Counted from the stretch's first letter, positions 6,703 to 14,950 are shown. The stretch is 15,253 nucleotides of DNA from Erysipelotrichaceae bacterium (GCA_003520745.1 DOUE01000007.1:134124-149376), one strand, 5' to 3'. Notes: generated by a model not told the origin, from the sequence alone. A program made the numbers and translations.

Positions 6703-7458
6703 ATGAAAAAAATCCTCGTCCTTCTCCTCGCCGCCCTCTTATTCACCGGCTGCACGCAAACCAAATCCAAAGGGACTTTGAAAGTCCTGACCTCATCCGG
6801 CTATCCTCCCTATGAAATCGTCAACGAAAAAGGCGAACTCGACGGATTCGACATCGAACTGGGCAACCTGATCGCCGCCGAAATGGGCTATGAAATCGAA
6901 TGGGTCGACATGGACTTCGACGGCATCATCGCCGCTCTGAACGCCGATCAAGGCGACATGTCCTTGGCCGGCTTCAACGCCGCCCCCGACCGTGGGGTCG
7001 ACTTCTCCGATGCCTACTACCAAGACGGGGAAAGCCCGTACTGGGTCTTGACCCTGGCTTCCAACGATTGGTCGTCCGCCGATGATGTGAAAGGGACGAC
7101 GGTCGGCATCCAGATCGGCACCGTCCAAGCCGCGGCCGTCGATTCGATCGCGAGTGAATTCGAACTGACCAAAGACGCACGTAAAGACATCGGCCAGATG
7201 GTCCAGGAAATCATCAACGGACGGATCGACTGGATCTTGATCGACAAGACCGTCGCCGACCAGTACATCGCCAGCTATACGCAATTGACGACCTTCGAAT
7301 TGCAGAACCAAAACTTCTCCGACATTTCCTACAACGCCGTGGCGCTTCCGTTGGGATCCGAACTGACCGATGAAGTCAACGCCGCGATCGCGACGCTGAA
7401 AGCCAGCGGAAAAATCGACGAACTGATCGCGAAGTGGTTCACCGAAGAAGCCGAGTAA
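6703..7458 (+). CDS. Amino-acid ABC transporter substrate-binding lipoprotein, probably arginine
   Basis: Family 3 solute-binding lipoprotein of the same importer. The signal peptide MKKILVLLLAALLF leads to lipobox FTGC with Cys17. Family landmarks are SGYPPYEIVNEKGELDGFDIEL, a WVDMDFDGIIAALNADQGDMSLAGF block, RGVDFSDAYY, and the end VNAAIATLKASGKIDELIAKWF. The length of 251 residues is normal, so unlike the left-edge protein this one is complete and not fused. It follows the ATPase by 21 nt and has a weak AAGAGAG site. It is clearly diverged from the lysine-switch protein at the left edge, consistent with a different ligand. No obvious terminator follows. Ligand inferred only from the T-box specifier. 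Confidence 0.93.
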   Translation: MKKILVLLLAALLFTGCTQTKSKGTLKVLTSSGYPPYEIVNEKGELDGFDIELGNLIAAEMGYEIEWVDMDFDGIIAALNADQGDMSLAGFNAAPDRGVDFSDAYYQDGESPYWVLTLASNDWSSADDVKGTTVGIQIGTVQAAAVDSIASEFELTKDARKDIGQMVQEIINGRIDWILIDKTVADQYIASYTQLTTFELQNQNFSDISYNAVALPLGSELTDEVNAAIATLKASGKIDELIAKWFTEEAE

Positions 7459-7459
7459 C

Positions 7460-7489
7460 TTGTTGTTCCCCCGACGAGTATGGTATAAT
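7460..7489 (+). promoter_or_regulatory. Promoter for the Asp23-family gene
   Basis: TTGTTG (7460–7465), an 18-nt spacer and TATAAT (7484–7489) preceded by TGG give an extended -10. The predicted start near 7496 leaves a leader of about 10 nt before the ATG at 7506. It starts immediately after the stop of the binding-protein gene. Confidence 0.72.
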
Positions 7490-7505
7490 GCCCTCGGGTG
7501 ATACA

Positions 7506-7844
7506 ATGGCACAGGAATATGTCTTGATCCAGCCGGATCATGCGCATCTCGGACAAATCGCGCTGACGAAAGAAGTCTTCGAGATGATCGCGCGAATCGC
7601 ATGCGAAGAAGAAGACGGAGTCGCGGGATTGGATGTCGGACCCCTTAAGCGTCCGGTACTCTGTAAAATCCAGGACAACCTGCTCAACGTCCATGTGGAA
7701 GTCAAAATCAAATACGGGAGTAATGTCAGTAAGGTGTGCGAGGATCTTCAACTGAAGATTTTCCAGGCCGTATTGCAGATGACCGACCTGAAATGCAACC
7801 TGATCGACATCAAAGTCGCCGGATTCGCTTTCAACGCCCACTAG
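7506..7844 (+). CDS. Asp23/Gls24 family protein (YqhY-like)
   Basis: Small cytoplasmic protein of 112 residues in the Asp23/Gls24 (DUF322) family. The position directly before nusB is that of yqhY in Bacillus, a member linked to envelope stress and lipid synthesis; its molecular role is not established. Family features seen are GQIALTKEVFEMIARIACEEEDGVAGLDV, a basic segment, VHVEVKIKYGSNVSKVCEDLQ, then NLIDIKVAGFAF at the end. The ATG at 7506 follows GGTGAT with 3 nt between, the same arrangement as for truB. A GTG-type upstream start at 7434 would lie inside the preceding gene and is rejected. It has its own promoter, and its stop codon lies in the loop of its terminator, so it is probably transcribed alone. 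Confidence 0.88.
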   Translation: MAQEYVLIQPDHAHLGQIALTKEVFEMIARIACEEEDGVAGLDVGPLKRPVLCKIQDNLLNVHVEVKIKYGSNVSKVCEDLQLKIFQAVLQMTDLKCNLIDIKVAGFAFNAH

Positions 7845-7856
7845 GGCGTTTTTTTT
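7833..7856 (+). terminator. Terminator overlapping the Asp23-family stop codon
   Basis: AACGCCC (7833–7839) pairs perfectly with GGGCGTT (7844–7850) around the loop ACTA, followed by six more T. The TAG stop (7842–7844) occupies the loop and the first stem base. It separates the Asp23-family unit from nusB. Confidence 0.9.
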
Positions 7857-7885
7857 GCGGGGAAGTGGTTAGAACAGTGGAAACA

Positions 7886-7894
7886 TGGTAAAAT
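7886..7894 (+). promoter_or_regulatory. Extended -10 promoter for the nusB operon
   Basis: TGG-TAAAAT (7886–7894) is an extended -10; the -35 region (about TGGTTA at 7866–7871) is poor. The predicted start near 7901 lies just before the GGAGG of nusB. It sits directly after the preceding terminator. Confidence 0.65.
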
Positions 7895-7917
7895 AGACAC
7901 GATAACGGAGGAAGTTT

Positions 7918-8295
7918 ATGAAACGACACGTACAGCGCAGGAAGGCGATGGAATGCATTTACCAGCACCTGCTGCTTGCCAAGGAGATCCAGGTCGTCCT
8001 GGCGGAAAACATGATCCTGGGATTGAGCGATGAAGAAAAATTCGTCCGTGAGATCTGCCTACTCGCGATCGAACATAAGAAAGAACACGTCGCGTTGATC
8101 AATGCGCGTTTGAAGGATTGGGACTTCGTCCGCCTGGGTTATATCGAGCAGGCGATTTTACTCTTGGCGTTGGGGGAACTCGCGTTGGCCGACGTGGAAC
8201 GCACCGTCATCATCGACGAAGCGGTCGAACTGGCCAAGGAATTCGGCGATACCGACGCCTATAAACTGATCAACGGGGTCTTGGACCAACTATGA
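7918..8295 (+). CDS. nusB: Transcription antitermination factor NusB
   Basis: All-helical RNA-binding protein that, with NusE (S10), NusA and NusG, binds boxA and keeps polymerase on rRNA operons. It has 125 residues, at the short end of the family. The N-terminus KRHVQRRKAMECIYQ is the usual arginine-rich RNA-binding start, here with MECIYQ in place of the common LQALYQ. The C-terminal half has WDFVRLGYIEQAILLLALGEL and TVIIDEAVELAKEFGDTDAYKLINGVLD, both typical. GGAGG at 7907–7911 fixes the ATG. The stop overlaps the xseA start in ATGA. First gene of a long operon; folD, often found between nusB and xseA in Bacillus, is missing. Confidence 0.95.
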   Translation: MKRHVQRRKAMECIYQHLLLAKEIQVVLAENMILGLSDEEKFVREICLLAIEHKKEHVALINARLKDWDFVRLGYIEQAILLLALGELALADVERTVIIDEAVELAKEFGDTDAYKLINGVLDQL

Positions 8296-9626
8296 GCCAA
8301 CAGGTCTGGAGCGTTGCTTCCTTACTCCAATTCATCAAATTGAAACTGGACAACGATCCGGTCCTGACCTCGGTCTGGCTGAAAGGGGAGCTGTCCAATT
8401 TTACGGCGCACCGCAGCGGACATTGGTATTTCACCATCAAAGAGGAAAACGCGCGCATCAGCTGCGTCATGTTCTCCAACCAAGCCTCAAAAGTCGGGTT
8501 CATCCCGAAAGAAGGCGACAAAGTATTACTGAGGGCTTCGGTTTCGCTATACGCACCGCAAGGTCAACTCCAACTTTACGTCACGCAGATGCAGCATGAA
8601 GGCTTGGGGGACTTGTATCAGAAATTCGAAGCATTGAAGAAGAAACTCCATTCCGAAGGATGGTTCGAGGAGGGGCGTAAGAAAGCCCTGCCGAAGTATC
8701 CCAAGACCGTCGGGATCATCAGCGGAAAAGAGACGGCGGCGCTGCAGGATATCCTGTCGACGCTGAAGAAACGCTGGCCAAGCGCCGACATCAATTTTTA
8801 TCCAAGCCTGGTCCAAGGCAACCTCGCGGCGGACCAGATCATCAATCGGCTTAGACAAGCGGATGCGGACGATAACGACGTATTGATCCTCGCCCGCGGC
8901 GGGGGGTCGATCGAAGACCTTTGGCCGTTCAACGAAGAGAAAGTCGCACGATGCATCGTCACCTTGAAAACCCCTTTGATCGCCGGGATCGGACATGAAA
9001 CCGACGTCACGATCGCCGACCTGGTCAGCGATTTCAGGGCGCCGACCCCGACCGGGGCCGCCCAAGCGGCGGTACGCGACCAAAACGAAGTAAAAATGGA
9101 ACTATCCCAATTGAAAATCCGCGCCTACAACGCCATGGTGCAGCTATATCGGGCGAAGACCTTGGGGTACTCACCGTTGAAGAATTATCCCGCCTGGCAG
9201 AATCCCGACCTTTTATGGCAGGATGCCGCGGTGAATCTGACGATGGCGACGCAACGCTTGACCGTTCTATCTTCGAAAGTGTCCGCGCAGCGCGAACGGC
9301 TTCAAAACCTGAGTTCCACATTGCTGTCGGAGGGATCGCGAGTCCAAAACTTAAAACGCGAAGTCTGGCTGAAAAACCGGGAGATCCTACTTCAGAAAAG
9401 CCTGCGTCTGGGGGATAAAGAGCGATTCCAGATGCAACGGACACTGAGCGTGCTCAACGCGCTCTCGCCTTTGGCCGTCTTAGAGAGAGGCTATGCGATC
9501 CCGTTTCTGGATGGGAACGTCGTGAAATCGATCGACGACGTCAATGTCGGCGATGAACTGAGAATCCGGATGTCGAATGGAAATCTACGTGTCAACGTGT
9601 TGGAAAAGGAGATAAACCATGAGTGA
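8292..9626 (+). CDS. xseA: Exodeoxyribonuclease VII large subunit
   Basis: Catalytic subunit of the single-strand-specific exonuclease VII, used in repair and recombination. An N-terminal OB-fold (about 1–100) includes VWLKGELSNFTAHRSGHWYF. The catalytic region has KTVGIISGKETAALQDI, ARGGGSIEDLWPFN, and IAGIGHETDVTIADLVSDFRAPTPTGAAQ, all strongly conserved. A long helical stretch follows and then the end segment VLERGYAI, as expected. The length of 444 residues is normal. The start overlaps nusB by 4 nt and the end overlaps xseB by 8 nt, so both subunits of the enzyme are translationally coupled. Confidence 0.97.
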   Translation: MSQQVWSVASLLQFIKLKLDNDPVLTSVWLKGELSNFTAHRSGHWYFTIKEENARISCVMFSNQASKVGFIPKEGDKVLLRASVSLYAPQGQLQLYVTQMQHEGLGDLYQKFEALKKKLHSEGWFEEGRKKALPKYPKTVGIISGKETAALQDILSTLKKRWPSADINFYPSLVQGNLAADQIINRLRQADADDNDVLILARGGGSIEDLWPFNEEKVARCIVTLKTPLIAGIGHETDVTIADLVSDFRAPTPTGAAQAAVRDQNEVKMELSQLKIRAYNAMVQLYRAKTLGYSPLKNYPAWQNPDLLWQDAAVNLTMATQRLTVLSSKVSAQRERLQNLSSTLLSEGSRVQNLKREVWLKNREILLQKSLRLGDKERFQMQRTLSVLNALSPLAVLERGYAIPFLDGNVVKSIDDVNVGDELRIRMSNGNLRVNVLEKEINHE

Positions 9627-9825
9627 GAAACAAAGCTTCGAAGTCGCGATGAACCGTTTGAATACGATCATCGGATCGCTTGAACGCAACGACATAACCC
9701 TGGACGAGTCCTTGGTCTTGTTTGAAGAAGGATTGCGTCTGGTGAAAGAATGCGACGGCCAACTGAAGAACTTCGAAGGTAAAGTCCGTGAATTGATGGA
9801 ACATTACAACGCGAAAGGGGAATGA
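9619..9825 (+). CDS. xseB: Exodeoxyribonuclease VII small subunit
   Basis: Small subunit that decorates the helical arm of XseA. It has 68 residues, all helical, with the family pattern F-E-x-A-M-x-R-L-x-x-I-I-x-x-L-E and TLDESLVLFEEGLRLVKECDGQL. GGAG at 9608–9611 supports the ATG at 9619. It overlaps xseA by 8 nt, and its own stop lies within the candidate start region of ispA. Confidence 0.96.
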   Translation: MSEKQSFEVAMNRLNTIIGSLERNDITLDESLVLFEEGLRLVKECDGQLKNFEGKVRELMEHYNAKGE

Positions 9826-9827
9826 AC

Positions 9828-10673
9828 ATGAAACACTTCATCGAAGAATCCCTGCAAGAATGCCTGGATTCGCTGCCCGAATCCAAAATCAGAGAGGCGA
9901 TGAGCTATTCGCTTCTGGGCGGCGGGAAACGCATCCGCCCCTTGCTTTTGCTTTCCTGCCTGAAGGATCTTGAAATCGACCCGCTCTTAGGGTTGGACGC
10001 CGCTTCAGCCTTGGAAATGGTCCATACCTATTCGCTCATCCATGACGACCTTCCGGCGATGGATAACGACGATTACCGTCGCGGACGGTTGACCTGTCAT
10101 AAAATGTTCGACGAAGCCACCGCGATCTTAGCCGGCGACGGTTTATTGACGTTGGCGTTTGAAGTGCTTGCGAAAAGCAACTATGCCAATCTCGATAAAG
10201 TCGCACTGATCCGCGAACTCGCGATCGCGGCGGGAAGCGCAGGCATGGTCCTGGGTCAGACCAAAGACATCGAATTCGAAGATCTTCCCGTCGCGGATGT
10301 GGATGAACTGATCGAAATGTACCGCAATAAAACCGGCAAACTGCTGGCGGTCGCGCTGAAGATGGCTGCGATCCTGGCCGGGCGATACGATGAACTGGAT
10401 GTCTACGCATCGATCGGGGAGAACGCGGGGATCGCGTTTCAAATCCAGGACGATATCCTCGATGTCACCAAAACGACCGAAGAACTCGGAAAAACCGCCA
10501 ACAGCGACCTCGTAAACCATAAAAGCACGGTGGTATCCTTATTGGGTCTGGACGAAGCCCACCGTACTTGTGAAAAATACTATCAGACTGCGTTTGACAC
10601 CTACGCAAGCCTGGGGTTGAAAAGCGGCGAAGTACGCAAACTACTTGAACTCCTGATCAATCGCCAGAACTAG
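9828..10673 (+). CDS. ispA: Farnesyl diphosphate synthase (polyprenyl synthetase family)
   Basis: Condenses isopentenyl diphosphate with dimethylallyl and geranyl diphosphate to farnesyl diphosphate, the precursor of undecaprenyl carriers and quinones. It has GGGKRIRP near residue 31, the first Asp-rich motif DDLPAMDND (bacterial DDxxxxD type) near residue 73, and the second, QIQDDILD, near residue 205. GKTANSDLVNHKSTVVSLLG follows, as in IspA. The length is about 281 residues. Two in-frame ATGs exist: 9822 overlaps the xseB stop but would have GGGGA only 1–2 nt away, whereas 9828 has it 7 nt upstream, so I prefer 9828. It lies next to dxs, giving both ends of the C5-to-C15 route in one operon. 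Product length (C15) is inferred from the motif type. Confidence 0.94.
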   Translation: MKHFIEESLQECLDSLPESKIREAMSYSLLGGGKRIRPLLLLSCLKDLEIDPLLGLDAASALEMVHTYSLIHDDLPAMDNDDYRRGRLTCHKMFDEATAILAGDGLLTLAFEVLAKSNYANLDKVALIRELAIAAGSAGMVLGQTKDIEFEDLPVADVDELIEMYRNKTGKLLAVALKMAAILAGRYDELDVYASIGENAGIAFQIQDDILDVTKTTEELGKTANSDLVNHKSTVVSLLGLDEAHRTCEKYYQTAFDTYASLGLKSGEVRKLLELLINRQN

Positions 10674-10683
10674 GAGGAACGAA

Positions 10684-12555
10684 ATGATCGAACAACTCGA
10701 CGGACCGGAGATTCTAAAGAAACTGTCCGTTAAACAAATGAACATGCTGGCGGCCGAAATCCGCAGTTTTTTGATCGACAGCGTTTCGAAGACCGGGGGG
10801 CATCTCTCCAGCAATCTGGGCGTCGTCGAACTGACGATCGCGCTCCATGCGGTGTTCGATTCCCCGAAGGACAAACTCATTTTCGACGTCGGACATCAAA
10901 GCTATGTGCATAAGATCCTGACCGGTCGTTCCGGCCGTTTCGATACGATGCGGCAGTGGGAAGGGCTGTGCGGTTTCCAAAAAATGTCCGAAAGCGAACA
11001 TGACGTCTGGGAAGCCGGACATGCGGGGACCTCGCTGTCGGCCGCGTTGGGCTATGCGACCGCCCGCGACCTGAACGCCGAGAACCACCAGGTCGTTTGC
11101 ATCATCGGCGACGGTTCGATGAACAACGGGATGGTCTACGAAGCGTTGAACCAGATCGGCGACGAGCAACGCAACCTGGTAATCATTCTCAACGACAACG
11201 CCATGTCGATCTCGCAGAACGTGGGGGCGCTAACCAAGTCCCTGGCGAAACTGCGGACCAGCAACTCCTATAACCACATCAAACACGATGTGAAGGAAAT
11301 CCTGAAAAGCAATTCGGTCGGCACATCCGTGCTGGGCGGCTTGCAGAAGGTGAAAGATACCTTGAAGAAAAGCATCGTCGATTCGTCGATCTTCGGCGAA
11401 CTCGGCATCGAATATCTCGGTCCGGTCGACGGACATGATTTTAAACAACTGATCCGCATCTTGAACACTGCGAAAAAGCATGAAGGACCGGTTTTGGTCC
11501 ATGTGTTGACCGTGAAAGGGAAGGGTTATCCCCACTCCGAAAACGATCTGAACGGGACGTGGCACGGCGTCAACCAGTTCGACCCCGACACCGGAACCAA
11601 CATCAACCAGTTGCCTGCCGGTCATTTGCCTTGGTCGCAGGTCGTTTCCGAAACCTTGATCCGTCTGAGCAAGAAAGACGAAAAGATCCTGGCGATCACC
11701 CCTGCGATGATGCAGGGAAGCAAACTGGAAAAGTACTTCGCACTTTTCCCGACGCGCAGTTTCGACTGCGGGATCGCGGAACAACATGCGGCGACCTATG
11801 CGGCCGGTCTTGCCTTGGCCGGATACAAGCCGTTCCTCTCGATCTATTCGACCTTTTTACAGCGATCCTATGATCAAATCAACCACGATATCGCACGGAT
11901 GGACCTGCCGGTGGTTTTGGGGATCGACCGTAGCGGACTGGTCGGCGAAGACGGGGCCACGCACCATGGCGTCTTCGATGTCGGGATCTTACGCCCCATC
12001 CCCAACTTGATCCTCAGCCAACCTAAAGACGCGACGGAAGCGCAGCATCTGCTTTATACCGCGTTCAACCAAAAACATCCGTTTGGTATCCGTTATCCGC
12101 GCGGAAACGCGTTCTTTCAGGAAGTCGGAACCTATCAAGAAATCGAAACCGGTACATGGACTTCTTCCAAAGCCTTGAATCAAGCCGACTTGATCGTCAT
12201 CGCCTACGGACCCGACGTCGATAAGATCGTACAGAAGGCTGAAATCAACCAACTTAACATCGCGACCGTCAACGCGCGTTTCTTCAAACCGTTGGACCAC
12301 CGCATGCTGCAAGCGATCGCTTCCCTGAAAAAACCGGTCATCGTCTATGAAACCGACATGCTGGCGGGGGGCTTGTCCTCGGCGATCCTGGAATGGATCT
12401 GCGATAACAATATCTCGATGGATCTTCATCGCATCGGACTTGAAGATAAGTTTGTGGAACACGGGTCCGTCCCGCAACTCCGTAAGGATTCCAAGATCGA
12501 CATCACGACGCTGTTCAATCGGATCGTTTCGATCCTAGGCAACCATGCGGATTGA
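10684..12555 (+). CDS. dxs: 1-deoxy-D-xylulose-5-phosphate synthase
   Basis: Thiamine-diphosphate enzyme that condenses pyruvate with glyceraldehyde 3-phosphate, the entry step of the MEP isoprenoid pathway. It has 623 residues, normal for the family. TGGH with His40, GHQSYVHKILTGR and AGHAGTSLSA come first, followed by the ThDP/Mg motif GDGSMNNGMVYEALN (142–156). The pyrimidine domain has GIAEQHAATYAAG with catalytic Glu366, then YSTFLQRSYDQ (388–398) and DRSGLVGEDGATHHG. The AGGAGG site (10672–10677) overlaps the ispA stop. The 3' end overlaps tlyA by 11 nt. No key residue is missing. Confidence 0.97.
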   Translation: MIEQLDGPEILKKLSVKQMNMLAAEIRSFLIDSVSKTGGHLSSNLGVVELTIALHAVFDSPKDKLIFDVGHQSYVHKILTGRSGRFDTMRQWEGLCGFQKMSESEHDVWEAGHAGTSLSAALGYATARDLNAENHQVVCIIGDGSMNNGMVYEALNQIGDEQRNLVIILNDNAMSISQNVGALTKSLAKLRTSNSYNHIKHDVKEILKSNSVGTSVLGGLQKVKDTLKKSIVDSSIFGELGIEYLGPVDGHDFKQLIRILNTAKKHEGPVLVHVLTVKGKGYPHSENDLNGTWHGVNQFDPDTGTNINQLPAGHLPWSQVVSETLIRLSKKDEKILAITPAMMQGSKLEKYFALFPTRSFDCGIAEQHAATYAAGLALAGYKPFLSIYSTFLQRSYDQINHDIARMDLPVVLGIDRSGLVGEDGATHHGVFDVGILRPIPNLILSQPKDATEAQHLLYTAFNQKHPFGIRYPRGNAFFQEVGTYQEIETGTWTSSKALNQADLIVIAYGPDVDKIVQKAEINQLNIATVNARFFKPLDHRMLQAIASLKKPVIVYETDMLAGGLSSAILEWICDNNISMDLHRIGLEDKFVEHGSVPQLRKDSKIDITTLFNRIVSILGNHAD

Positions 12556-13276
12556 TCTCTATCTGGTCGACCACGGGGTTTATCCGACCCGCAATCGAGC
12601 CCAGGAAGCCATCAAACAAGGATTGATCCTCATCAACGGACAAATCATCGTCAAACCTTCCCATGACGTATCGGAGAACGATGTCGTCAGTACTTCGGAT
12701 GAAACCAAATATGTCGCCCGATCCGGCAACAAACTGGCCATGGCGATCCAGGAAGCCGACCATGATTTCACCGATAAGAACGTCTTGGACCTGGGGGCGT
12801 CGACCGGCGGGTTCACGCAGGTCGCACTGCTGCGAGGCGCGAAGCATGTGGTCGCGGTCGACGTGGGCAGCGGCCAGCTAGAAGAAAGCCTGCGCAACGA
12901 CCCGCGCGTGACCTCGATGGAAAACACCGATGCGCGCGAATTGGCCATGAATCCCTTAGGACGCCATTTCGATATCCTCTTGATGGATGTCTCGTTCATC
13001 TCGGGACGCAAGATCCTCGCCGCGCTTTTGCCCGTCTTAAAACCGCCGCTATTCGCCTACGTCCTCATCAAACCGCAGTTTGAAGTCGGTCAAGCCAACG
13101 TCAACGACCGCGGTATCGTCAAAAACCAACGCGTCGTCGATGCGATGTTGGACGAGTATCGAAACTTCCTGAAAGAGTATGGATGTAAAATCAAATCCCT
13201 TTTCCCTTGCGGATTTAAAGGAAAAGAGGGGAATATCGAATATTTTGTCGTATTTGAGAAAACGGAGATCAGTTAA
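12545..13276 (+). CDS. tlyA: TlyA family rRNA methyltransferase (S4 plus FtsJ-like)
   Basis: Predicted SAM-dependent 2'-O-methyltransferase of the TlyA/YqxC family; characterised members methylate rRNA cytidines. An N-terminal S4 RNA-binding domain (about 1–60: RIDLYLVDHGVYPTRNRAQEAI, GLILINGQ) is followed by an FtsJ-type fold. That fold has LDLGASTGGF (81–90), VVAVDVGSGQL, MDVSF (147–151) and LIKPQFEVG (174–182). The length of 243 residues is slightly short of the common 260–270. The ATG lies 11 nt inside dxs and has only a weak site. The family is often labelled haemolysin A, which is misleading. Its usual right neighbour argR is absent; recN follows after 12 nt. The rRNA site cannot be predicted. 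Confidence 0.92.
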   Translation: MRIDLYLVDHGVYPTRNRAQEAIKQGLILINGQIIVKPSHDVSENDVVSTSDETKYVARSGNKLAMAIQEADHDFTDKNVLDLGASTGGFTQVALLRGAKHVVAVDVGSGQLEESLRNDPRVTSMENTDARELAMNPLGRHFDILLMDVSFISGRKILAALLPVLKPPLFAYVLIKPQFEVGQANVNDRGIVKNQRVVDAMLDEYRNFLKEYGCKIKSLFPCGFKGKEGNIEYFVVFEKTEIS

Positions 13277-13288
13277 GGGGGTCGACGC

Positions 13289-14950
13289 ATGCTACGATCG
13301 TTATATCTGAAGAACTTTGTTTTAATCGATGAAGCGAACCTGGATTTCACGGAAGGTTTCAGCGTGTTCACCGGCGAGACCGGGGCGGGGAAATCGATCT
13401 TGATCGATGCCATCGGCCTGCTGTGCGGTGATCGGCTGACGGTCGACACCATCCGCAAATCCGCCGACAAAATGATCGTTGAGGGCGCGTTTGAAATCCG
13501 TAGCGACATCGCAAGGAAAATCCTCGACGACAACGGATTCTCCGAAGACGAGGTAACGGTCATCTCGCGCGAGCTGACCCTGGAAGGGAAGAGCGTCAAC
13601 CGATGCAACGGACGCATCGTCCCCGTTTCTTTCCTGCGCGAACTCGGACCCGCGATGGTCGACATCCACTCCCAACACGACACCCAGTATCTTCTGAACG
13701 TCAAATACCACCGCACTTTGTTGGATCAATTCGGTCGACATGACGAGTTGATGGCAACGACGGCGGCGACCTATAAAGCCTACGACCGACTCCAAAAAGA
13801 ATATGACGAACTCTTACAAACCAGTCTGAATCCGGACGACCTGGGTTTTTTGCGTTATCAAATCGATGAAATCGACGGGGCCGAACTGAAAATCGGCGAA
13901 GATGACGAGTTGGAAACCCAACAAAAGACGATGATGGCGTTCGAGAAGATTTCAAGCCGTCTGAATTCGGCGATCGAATACTTGGAAGACGACGGCGGAA
14001 TCCTGACAAAGTTCTATGAAGTCCAGAAAATGGTCGAAGGGATCAAGGAAATGGAGGAAGTCCAAGCGATTTCTAAGGACCTCGACGAAATCTACTACGC
14101 GCTGCAGGATAAATCCGAGACATTGAAGGAAATCCACGGACGTCTTTATTTCGACGAGGGCGAACTGAATCGCATCCAGGACCGTTTGTTCATGATCACC
14201 AAACTGAAACGGAAATACGGCAGGAAAATCGCGGATATCCTCGATCGGAAAACCGAGTTCCAGCAAAAAATCGACCGGATCGAAAACAGGTCGGAAGTTT
14301 TGGATCGCCTGCAAAAGCAAATCGACGAAGCGAAACTCGTTTTTCTCCAACAGGCTTCCATGTTACGCGAAGCCCGCACGGTCGACGCTCGCAAACTCTG
14401 CGTCGACATCAAGAAACAGCTCGACAGCCTGTCGCTGACCAACGCCGAATTCCAAATCATCCTAAGCGAAGCGAATCCTTCATCCTACGGAATCGATAAC
14501 GTCGAATTCCTTGTCTCCATGAACAAGGGGGAAGACCCCAAGCCTTTGGTCAAAGTGGCAAGCGGAGGGGAATTGTCGCGTTTGATGTTGGGTTTGAAAG
14601 TGATATTCTCCCGCCTTCAAGGCATCGAGACCGTCATTTTCGACGAAATCGACAGCGGGGTCTCCGGCCGGGTCGCCTCGGCGATCGGAATCAAGATGCA
14701 TGATCTTTCGAAAAGCGCACAGGTGTTCGCCGTCACCCATCTCGGGCAAGTCGCCGCCTGCGGGGATGCCCATTACCTGGTCGCGAAGAATAGCGACGCC
14801 CTGCGAACCCATACCCTGATCACCCGTTTGGACGTGGAGGGTAGGATCGACGCCTTGGCGGCAATCGCCAGCGGCACCATGAGCGAAACGGCGCGGCAAG
14901 CCGCGCGTGAATTGCTTGAGCATCACCAAGAGCGGATTTCAACCCCATGA
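13289..14950 (+). CDS. recN: DNA repair protein RecN
   Basis: SMC-like ATPase recruited to double-strand breaks. It has 553 residues, normal. Walker A GETGAGKS is at 29–36 within LKNFVLIDEANLDFTEGFSVFTGETGAGKS-type context, which is typical of RecN. A DIHSQHDTQYLL motif lies near 125–136, and a long helical, charged middle segment (about 150–365) forms the coiled coil. The C-terminal head has the signature VASGGELSRLMLGLK, Walker B TVIFDEIDSGVSG, and the VFAVTHLGQVAA switch. A GGGGG run (13277–13281) is the ribosome binding site. The stop overlaps the dinB start in ATGA. Confidence 0.97.
   Translation: MLRSLYLKNFVLIDEANLDFTEGFSVFTGETGAGKSILIDAIGLLCGDRLTVDTIRKSADKMIVEGAFEIRSDIARKILDDNGFSEDEVTVISRELTLEGKSVNRCNGRIVPVSFLRELGPAMVDIHSQHDTQYLLNVKYHRTLLDQFGRHDELMATTAATYKAYDRLQKEYDELLQTSLNPDDLGFLRYQIDEIDGAELKIGEDDELETQQKTMMAFEKISSRLNSAIEYLEDDGGILTKFYEVQKMVEGIKEMEEVQAISKDLDEIYYALQDKSETLKEIHGRLYFDEGELNRIQDRLFMITKLKRKYGRKIADILDRKTEFQQKIDRIENRSEVLDRLQKQIDEAKLVFLQQASMLREARTVDARKLCVDIKKQLDSLSLTNAEFQIILSEANPSSYGIDNVEFLVSMNKGEDPKPLVKVASGGELSRLMLGLKVIFSRLQGIETVIFDEIDSGVSGRVASAIGIKMHDLSKSAQVFAVTHLGQVAACGDAHYLVAKNSDALRTHTLITRLDVEGRIDALAAIASGTMSETARQAARELLEHHQERISTP

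Noticed and set aside
7470..7498. Inverted repeat CCCGA…TCGGG spanning the Asp23-family promoter, as a terminator or operator
   Set aside because: Only 5 bp pair across a 19-nt interior that contains the -10, and no T run follows. Probably chance, and not enough to call an operator.
6793..7602. Antisense open frame of 269 residues opposite the right-hand binding lipoprotein
   Set aside because: It mirrors a well-supported gene, crosses its end and the next promoter, and shows no motif.
9619..9626. Mycoplasma-type code (TGA as Trp), considered because the lineage may be near Mollicutes
   Set aside because: TGA ends xseA, nusB, xseB, dxs and recN exactly where the families end and the next gene starts. 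Trp is encoded by TGG.
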